Shown: positions 56,604 to 64,000 of the stretch, in pieces
Position numbering within the stretch: the stretch's first letter is position 1
How the letters are laid out: each line of letters starts with the position of its first letter
Assembly: GCF_023091745.1 (NCBI RefSeq)
Contig: NC_068910.1
Coordinates: 87,920,170 to 87,984,169, forward strand
Origin: Budorcas taxicolor
Taxonomy: Eukaryota > Chordata > Mammalia > Artiodactyla > Bovidae
Length of the DNA stretch: 64,000 bases
Direction: 5' to 3'
The notes under the pieces: generated by a model
Told to the model about the DNA's origin: nothing
The model's database searches: none
What the model saw: only the letters and a program-made list of their open reading frames with translations
Made by a program: the position numbers and the translations under genes

Positions 56604-57220
56604 ATGGGGAAACAGTGTCAGACTTTATTTTGGAGGGGGCTCCAAAATCACTGCAGATGGTGATTGCAGCCATGAAATTAAAAGATGCTTACTCCTTGGA
56701 AGAAAAGTTATGACCAACCTAGATAGCGTATTCAAAAGCAGAGACATTACTTTGCCAACAAAGGTCTTTCTAGTCAAGGCTATGGTTTTTCCAGTAGTCA
56801 TGTATGGATGTGAGAGTTGGACTGTGAAGAAAGCTGAGTGCCGAAGAATTGATGCTTTTGAACTGTGGTGTTGGAGAAGACTCTTGAGGGTCCCTTGGAC
56901 TTCACGGAGATCCAACCAGTCTATCCTAAAGGAGATCAGTCCTGGATGTTCATTGGAAGGACTGATGCTGAAGCTGAAACTCCAATACTTTGGCCACCTC
57001 ATGTGAAGAGTTGACTCATTGGAAAAGACCCTGATGCTGGGAGGGATTGGGGGCAGGAGGAAAAGGGGATGACTGAGGATGAGATGGCTGGATAGCATCA
57101 CTGACTCTATGGACATGAATCTGAGTGAACTCCAGGAGTTGGTGATGGACAGGGAGGCCTGGCGTGCTGTGATTCATGGGGTCACAAAGAGTCGGACATG
57201 ACTGAGTGACTGACTGAACT
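56604..57220 (+). mobile_element. BovB LINE 3' part, sense, with target duplication
   Basis: About 620 bases from 'atggggaaacagtgtcag' to the 3' end, flanked by 'taataag' at 56597-56603 and 57221-57227. The sense frame 56467-57006 (179 codons) holds the LLGRKVMTNLDSVFKSRD-like segment through the HLM-type segment. It is the C-terminal part of BovB with an extra unrelated N-terminus, so it is not an independent gene. Confidence 0.94.
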
Positions 57221-57227
57221 TAATAAG

Positions 57228-57754
57228 CAAGCAGCTAACCACTGAATAAAGAAAACATTGTGAAATTCAAGACATGGCTTAGAACTAATGTGGATAATGT
57301 TAAACATTAACTTGCTTTATTGTTACTCAAGTACAGGTTTATATTTCTGATGTATACAAGGCATTGAAAATATAAGGCACTGAATGTACTTTTATTTTCA
57401 GATTGTATGGAAGAAATTCCTCTGCTTGAATAATGACAAAAAATCAATTAAACCTCTTACAGGGATAATTTATCCAATATCATTAATAATCTTCTGTATG
57501 CATGTTTGCCCTTCTTGAATTATTAGCATGAAGAAATTCAGTTAAAGAAATGACCTTCAATGTGAAAAACTATAAAAATAAGCTGTGTATTACTCTCACC
57601 TCAAAGTAAAGCTAGAAGGTCACATATATTAACTATACCAAATATTAGAATGGTTTATATAGACCTGCCATATGCCATGTACTTACAGATATTGTACCAA
57701 TATAGATAGTATCTTATTTATATTTTAATCCAAACTATGATAGAACTATGAATG
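57228..57754. other. Unique DNA, MIR/L2-like phrase
   Basis: At about 57655-57745, 'cctgccatatgccatgtac' and 'tttatattttaatccaaac' suggest a decayed MIR/L2. Otherwise nothing. Confidence 0.4.
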
Positions 57755-58135
57755 CATGTGAAGCAGGTCGAGGTTGTGGAGTAATGGAGACTGCTTTTCC
57801 TCATGGGTTGTCAGAGAAGATTTTTCTAAAGAAAAACTTCAGAGTAGACACCTGAGTAAATAAAAAAGCAAGTCATTTAGAGAAGCATATTAGAGAATAC
57901 TATTCTGAAAGGAGACCATTCTTGACATAAAGAACAGCTTAGATGTCCAGTGTGGACCAAGCAGAGACAGCAGAAAGTGAAAGAACCTGAAGTGGGAGAT
58001 CTAAACCAACTCTCCTGTGACCTGGTAGGTTACAAAAGGAGTTTGAATTTTATTCTATGCTTGTAGGAAAGCCATTGAATGACCTTAATACTGAGAGTGG
58101 TTACACGTGAATGTATAAATTTTAATGTCACAAAT
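57755..58135 (+). repeat. Third copy of an ancient mammalian repeat
   Basis: 'gtggaccaagcagagacagc', 'gaaagtgaaagaacctgaag', 'gtttgaattttattctatgc' and 'ggaaagccattgaatgacc' form the well-known old-repeat series, moderately diverged. Probably the same family as 4225-5420 and 10080-10660. I cannot name it with confidence. Confidence 0.5.
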
Positions 58136-58331
58136 ATAACAAGATTGGTGTTCAAAGCTGTGTGAATAGATATCACTTTTCTCAAAATTTTGGTCTCAAG
58201 ACCCCTTTACATTAAGAAATATTCAGTACTCTGGAGAACTTTTGCTTATGTGGATTTTATATCTTAATATAAATTAAAACAGAAACTCTCAAAATACATA
58301 CTAGTTCATTTTAAAATAAGGGTAATGTGCT

Positions 58332-58574
58332 TTTATGGAAAATCCCATGGGCAGAGGAGCCTGGTGGGCTGCAGTCCATGGGGTCACTAACAGTCAGACA
58401 CGACTGAGCGACTTCACTTTCCTTTTTCCCTTTCATGCTTTGGAGAAGGAAATGGCAACCCACTCCAGTGTTCTTGCCTGGAGAATCCCAGGGACGGGGG
58501 AGCCTGGTGGGCTGCCAGCTATGGGGTCTCACAGAGTCAGACAGGACTGAAGTGACTTAGCAGCAGCAGCAGCA
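58332..58574 (+). mobile_element. Bov-A2 SINE, 5' truncated, with target duplication
   Basis: A perfect 10-bp duplication 'gtaatgtgct' at 58322-58331 and 58575-58584. Truncated inside the first monomer. The AGC tail is intact. Confidence 0.95.
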
Positions 58575-58584
58575 GTAATGTGCT

Positions 58585-58677
58585 CTTCATATGAATATGA
58601 TTTTTATAAAGTATAATTATATTCTCCAAAACAAAAAATAGTGAGAAAAAAAGGAATACTTAAATTGATACGTATCT
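58585..58677. other. Unique AT-rich DNA
   Basis: Nothing recognised. Confidence 0.5.
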
Positions 58678-58998
58678 ATACTCTTGAGAGTCCCTTGGAC
58701 TGCAAGGAGATCAAAGTCAGTCAGTCCTAAAGGAAATCAACACTGAATATGCATTGGAAGAACTGAGGCTGAAGCTGAAACTCCAATACTTTGGCCACCT
58801 GATGTGAAGAGCTGAAAGACCAGATGCTGGGAAAGATTGAGGGCAGGAGAAGAAGTGGGTGACAGAGGATGAGATGGTTAGATAGCATTTCTGACTTAAT
58901 GGACATAAGATTGTGAAGGAGGTGGAAGTCTGACACGCTGCAGTCAATAGGGTCGCAAAGAGCTGGACACGACTTAGTGACTGAGCAACAGCAAATGC
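58678..58998 (+). mobile_element. Older BovB 3' fragment, sense
   Basis: 'ttgagagtcccttggactgc' to 'acttagtgactgagcaac'. Has several deletions and the older type of 3' end. Confidence 0.9.
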
Positions 58999-59149
58999 CT
59001 TTCTTTTATGGTTTTGTAAAAAAAGACAGCTGTATTCTCATATCTGCTTCTAATTTCAGTCTGTTGAGATATCATTTGCCATGTTGCCTTTGAAAAATCC
59101 AAGTTTATAACTGTGAGAGGTAAAACTGTGAGAGGATACTTTAAAGGAA

Positions 59150-59786
59150 ATAACTATGGTCTTTCCACTGGTCATGTATGGATGTGAGAGTTGGACTATA
59201 AAGAAAGCTGAGCACCGAAGTGTTGATGCTTTTGAACTGTGATGTTGGAGAAGACTCATGAGAGTCCCTTGGACTGCAAAGAGATCCAACCAGTCCATCT
59301 TTTTTTTTTAATATAAATTTATTTATTTTAATTGGAGGTTAATTACTTTACAATATTGTATTGGTTTTGCTATACATCAACATGAATCAGCCACAGGTAT
59401 ACACATGTTCCCCATCCTGAATCCCCCTCCCTCCTCCCTCCCCATATCATCCCTCTGGGTTGTCTCAGTGCACCAGCCCCGAAGTCCATCTTAAAGGAAA
59501 TCAGTCCTGGGTGTTATGTTGGAAGGACTGATGTTGAAGCTGAAACTCCAATACTTTGGCCACCTGATGCAAAGGGTTGACTCACTGGAAAAGACTCTGA
59601 TGCTGGGAGGGATTGAGGGCAGGAGGAGAAGGGGACGACAGAGGATGAGATGGATGGATGGCATCACCGACTTGATGGAGTTGAGTTTGGGTAAACTCGG
59701 GGAGCTGGTGATGGACAGGGAGGCCTGGCATTCTGCGATTCATGGGGCCACAAAGAGTCAGACACAGCTGAGCAACTGAACTGAAT
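59150..59786 (+). mobile_element. BovB 3' part, sense, split by an L1
   Basis: BovB runs 59150-59300 and resumes at 59483, ending at the ACTGA-type tail (59777-59786). The interrupting L1 piece is listed separately. The sense frame 59516-59779 is the C-terminal segment of BovB. Confidence 0.92.
59301..59482 (-). mobile_element. L1 3' UTR nested in BovB, with target duplication
   Basis: A T-run (the antisense poly(A)) is followed by the bovid L1 3' UTR ('taattggaggttaattactt' to 'agtgcaccagccccga'). A perfect 9-bp duplication 'agtccatct' flanks it at 59292-59300 and 59483-59491. L1 moved after this BovB copy was already in place. Confidence 0.94.
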
Positions 59787-59904
59787 ATCATACTACTGTA
59801 AAATTTTTGACTTTTAAATCCATTCAGGGATACCCAAGTGTCTCTAGACCACACTTTATGGATCTCTAACTAACAGACTGATCACAGAAAAGAGATATCT
59901 TCAA

Positions 59905-60638
59905 TTCAGTTGAGTTCAGTCGCTCAGTCGTGTCCAACTCTGCAACCCCACAAATTGCAGCATGCCAGGCCTCCCTGTCCATCACCATCTCCCGGAGTTC
60001 ACTCAGACTCACGTCCATCGAGTCAGTGATGCCACCCAGCCATCTCATCCTTGGTCTTACCCTTCTCCTCCTGCCCCCAATCCCTCCCAGCATCAGAGTC
60101 TTTTCCAATGAGTCAACTCTTCACATAAGGTGGCCAAAGTACTGGAGCTTCAGCTTTAGCATCATTCCTTCCAAAGAAATACCAGGGTTGATCTCCTTCA
60201 GAATGGACTGGTTGGATCTCTTTGCAGTCCAAGGGACCCTCAAGAGTCTTCTCCAACACCACAGTTCAAAAGCATCAATTCTTCGGCGCTCAGCCTTTTT
60301 CACAGTCCAACTCTCACATCCATACATGACCACAGGAAAAACCATAGCCTTGACTAGACGGACCTTAGTCAGCAAAGTAATGTCTCTGCTTTTGAATATA
60401 CTGTCTGGGTTGGTCATAACTTTTCTTCCAAGGAGTAAGTGTCTTTTAATTTCATGGGTGCAATCACCATCTGCCGTGATTTTGGAGCCCAAAAAAATAA
60501 AGTCTGACACTGTTTCCACTGTTTCTCCATCTATTTCCCATAAGTGATGGGACCAGATGCCATGATCTTCGTTTTCTGAATGTTGAGCTTTAGGCCAACA
60601 TTTTCACTCTCCACTTTCACTTTCATCAAGAGGCTTTA
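59905..60638 (-). mobile_element. BovB LINE 3' part, antisense
   Basis: 'cagttgagttcagtcgctc' to 'cactttcactttcatcaagagg'. The minus frame 60519-60121 (132 codons) is a long, well-kept stretch of the BovB C-terminal region. The 205-codon plus frame 59930-60547 is its antisense shadow. Confidence 0.93.
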
Positions 60639-63600
60639 GGACTAAGCTAAGACAGTCCAACATTTGGAGTAAAGAAAGCTCCAGAAAATTACATTAAGAT
60701 CATTTTTATAGTTCTGTGGAAATATTTTTTTGTGAATCTCAGTTCTATATTTGGTCAGCACATTTTTCTTCCATTTTGTTGACTATAAGGAAATCTATAT
60801 ATGAATACCCTAAATTCCAACATAGCATAAGCTGTTTTTAGTAATGAGTATAATTTATAGGTAAACATGCATCAGTCAAAGGATTGGTACTAAAGAATTG
60901 GTACAGGTACTAAATCCAGTAAAAAAAAAAAATCACTTTATATAAATATATATATTTTCCCCCATTTACTAAACCTAAAATTTCATGTGGACAGGATATC
61001 ACTTGTTCTTTGTGCAATCCTTGATTTTACAATACTTGTCATAGAGTAGATGGGCAGTGCTTATACTTTGAATAAATGAGTTCATTCCAAGTGACCGCAT
61101 TGAACAGAAGAGGGCTTTTGTTCCTCATTGCAGAGAAATCTCTAGCAGTGAGGCCCTATTGATGGCCACACAAGTCTATTCCTGAGATGTCAGTTCTCAT
61201 ATCATAAAATTTAAGTACATAAAAGTAAAACAAAACCTGGCCTTCTCTGTTTTCAGTGTTTTGCTTCTGGAGATGAAACTAGTGATATAATCCAAGATTC
61301 CCAATCAAGGTTTTGGATAAAACCTAGAATTATTCCATTAGAGTAGGATTTTCTGATAAAGGATATTTATTTAAATTTGATCTTCATAAAAATCACAGAT
61401 AATTTGGGGTATATTTACTAAAGAGCTATTTTTATTTGGATGAATTTTAACTTTAAGTGGGAATACATTACTTTGATTTGCCAAGTCCAATAAGCCTATG
61501 TTAGGAATACTTTGGGGCTATGAGAATAGGATGTACTTTCTGGAAACATCCAGTGACTACTTTTGTTAGTCTATCAGTCAAAGCTGAGGAGCTGAGAAGA
61601 TAGATGGGTAGGGCTAAGTGTTTTAGGCAGTTGAAAAAGTGTTTGGATGGAGTGTTTTCAAGAAAAGGAAAAGAAAGGAAAGCTACTTGGAGAGAAATTT
61701 TCTGTTCTTAGGCATGATTTTATTTAAAATATACTGGATTAGAAAAACTGATGCTTTTTTCAGATGAGGAGTAAGCACAGTAGACCATGTAAGGGAGATA
61801 AAGCATGTTCTGTATAATTAAATATATAGTCAAATATATTCTGAAAAAGCAAGTGTAAGAGAGGATAATATTACAGAGAACTATTAACTAAAAAACAAAC
61901 AAACAAGCAAAAAACCACAATGTGAGAGTTGTGATTTAAGTTTTTTGGGGGGACCAAATAAGAACCATAACCCAGGAGACAGCATCTCAGATAGCTCTGA
62001 GAAAATGCTCCAAATAAGTAGGGGAAAAGGTCAGTATATATATGATTTCAGGAAACATGGTGTGCAGTCAAGCACAGATTTTGGCAGAGGCTTGCTGCTA
62101 GTCACAGGAAGCCAGTGTCACTGTTAATGAGCGCTTTTCTCAATATGAGAAGCTGCAAGAGTTTGGGCTTATAACAGCTTCTCTTAAAAATATCTAACTC
62201 TCTGAATACCTGTCCCTCCAGTTTTTCCCAAAGCACAGAGTGCCTTATTCCTGATCTCCTTTGAGGGTGTGTTGAAGGTCAGGAACGACAGCGGCTAGTG
62301 ACCTAATCCTTGTAGAGGCAGATGACAAGTGCCCATTTTTAGCTGGTAAAACTAAAGTAGGTCTTGTTTTCTGAAAAACACTAGGTTTCTCTGATCTGTG
62401 GAGGACCTAAATGACTCATAATTACACAAAATGAAGATTCAAGTAAGAGTTACATAACAGTTTTAGCAGTCATATATGCAAGAAAAATCATTATGCTTAT
62501 AAGTGAAGTGAAAAGTAACAGAAGCATTCCCAAATATGTGATAAAGACATTAAAAAGCACCATGACTGACAGAATTCGAACGCCATAGGGACTCATTAGT
62601 AGATTCTAAAGGAAGTTGCTAATGAATAAGAAAAGCTGTTAAACAGACTTCAGAATCTCCAAAGAACTGGGACGTGCTTTAAGAAAATCTTGAGGTAAGT
62701 GCAATATAATAAAACTCAGACAAAATTTTTAACTATCATAAGGAATACCATTGCAATGGTATTGTAGGTTATAACAGTTCAAACATAAGTGCCTTCAGGA
62801 TTTTGAATATTGTTTAAAGAGACAAAAAAGACCCATCAAAGGTCACTACTCTATCAAAACCTTAGAGTCTCTTAATAACATAAGCAGCTGCCTAGATTCA
62901 AACTGTGCAAGGATTACAAAAATTTGATGCAATATTTTTACATCCCAAAAAAAAAAAAAAAGCATGTGCTATTTAAATTTGGTCTTTAAGTCTGGTCAAG
63001 TGTTTGAAATTAAAATCAGATCACTAGCACCTGAATTCTGCTGTGACTTTTGGGGGCTATTTCTGACAGTGGTGCTCTGATGTTTACTTGCCAAATTGTT
63101 TGGAGACCACCTTTTTGGTTAATCAAGTATCAGGAGTTGAAATTAATCATCCATCATGTATAATGTATCTATCTCTCTGTGTATCTATCTAATTCTTGAA
63201 ATACAAAGCAATTGCATATAAAACAAACTTATTTAGCTTAACTAAAGGCGGGGGAAGAGGGTTTTATTTAGAAGAGAGGAACAAGGAACAAATATATTTC
63301 ATTTTTGTTTGTCAAAATTTTTCCATTCCTTTGAAGCCAGAGAATAATCAAAATGGAAATTATCATGGAACTGTAATAAATCTTTGTCATTTCTGTTTGT
63401 TTTGCTCACCTGGGTTTGTTAAGTGTCCAAAAGAATCATTGCATCTTATTAGTGTCTCATAAATATTTGAAAATCTGTAACTAAGCACTTTAAAAATTTC
63501 TAGTGTACAAACTTTTTAATGCTATGTCGTGCTAGCTTAAATCATTACATATTGGGGTGCTCCACAGAGACCATAATGTTATTCAAAAAGCAACACTCTT

Positions 63601-64000
63601 ATCACACACGTTGAAGTTTGTGACACTATATGACCCTGCTTATTTCAGGGTAGTAAAGTTTTAATATTACAATGTGTAATATATTATAAAATTTCTGTGT
63701 TGAAGCATTATTGTAAAACTTCTATGCTGAAGCTTTAAAAAGAAAGAGAAGAGAAATTGTACACATTCTGACTGGTTTTCACACTAAGAATAAGCAAAAC
63801 TTCTAAAACATCAAGTGGATGTAACATCAATAAAATTGAGGGGGCTTTATTTTTTCTTTGCTTCTTCAATGAAAGATTAAAAACCTTTTTTTTTTTTTTT
63901 TTAAATAGTTGGCCCATACGTCTAAAGGAAAAACAGGTCCAGGGTTTTCAGTGGATTTTATAATATCTTTCTTTGGCCAAGATTCCTGCTTGGTCGGGCC
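60639..64000. other. Unique AT-rich DNA, no repeat or gene recognised
   Basis: The longest repeat-poor stretch of the window. Simple runs only: poly(A) at 60919-60931 and about 62947-62960, an AAAC run at 61889-61914, a TATC-rich patch at 63166-63190 and poly(T) at about 63885-63902. Short frames (60-88 codons) carry no recognisable motif. A conserved noncoding element could hide here but cannot be seen from one genome. Confidence 0.5.

Noticed and set aside
56467..57006. 179-codon frame as an independent gene
   Set aside because: From about codon 50 it is the BovB C-terminal segment; the upstream part is unique DNA outside the target duplication.
59930..60547. 205-codon plus-strand open frame
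   Set aside because: Antisense shadow of BovB; the true reading frame is on the minus strand (60519-60121).
42418..60638. Regularly recurring repeats as a CRISPR-like array
   Set aside because: Repeats are long, dispersed, in both orientations and eukaryotic transposons; there is no short repeat-spacer periodicity.

Overview
The window is ordinary-looking nuclear DNA of a ruminant, almost certainly a bovid (cattle, buffalo, sheep or goat type). Evidence: about two dozen tRNA-derived Bov-tA-type SINEs, eight Bov-A/Bov-A2 SINEs and eleven fragments of the RTE-type LINE BovB, with no bacterial-style operons, ribosome binding sites or dense coding. I find no intact protein-coding gene, no exon I can defend and no RNA gene. 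Nearly every longer open frame lies in a repeat; several of the longest (about 160-220 codons) are antisense shadows of the BovB reverse-transcriptase region. The window could be intergenic or a large intron.

Layout. 1-14.6 kb: AT-rich unique sequence with scattered SINEs, a MER5A-like hAT relic, a MaLR LTR and L1 3' ends. 14.65-17.2 kb and 20.1-22.9 kb: two old L1 elements in antisense, the second reaching its 5' UTR-like end but lacking most of ORF2. 23.7-24.1 kb: a DNA-transposon relic split by a SINE. 25.9-33.66 kb: an old class I (gammaretrovirus-like) endogenous provirus on the minus strand. Both LTRs, a 4-bp target duplication, a polypurine tract and a tRNA-His-like primer site can be placed. 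It is heavily broken: the reverse-transcriptase core, part of RNase H/integrase and the envelope surface unit are missing, and it carries a BovB, three Bov-A SINEs and an opposite-strand LTR. 33.7-42.4 kb: unique DNA with SINEs, an MLT1-type LTR and L1 3' UTRs. 42.4-44.5 kb: a mosaic of L1 and BovB. 45.6-60.6 kb: BovB-rich, with nested insertions, one twin-priming inversion and an L1 nested in BovB. 60.6-64 kb: unique sequence, no repeat recognised.

How parts relate. The window reads as a chronicle of retrotransposition rather than a working pathway. L1 or BovB machinery would have mobilised the SINEs (established for these families). Target-site duplications visible here order many events: SINEs into L1, BovB into the provirus, L1 into BovB. 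I found no convincing undescribed biological system. The most unusual object is an open frame joining retroviral envelope ectodomain to BovB reverse transcriptase (27371-27919, minus). All family names come from recognising sequence by eye, not from a database search.
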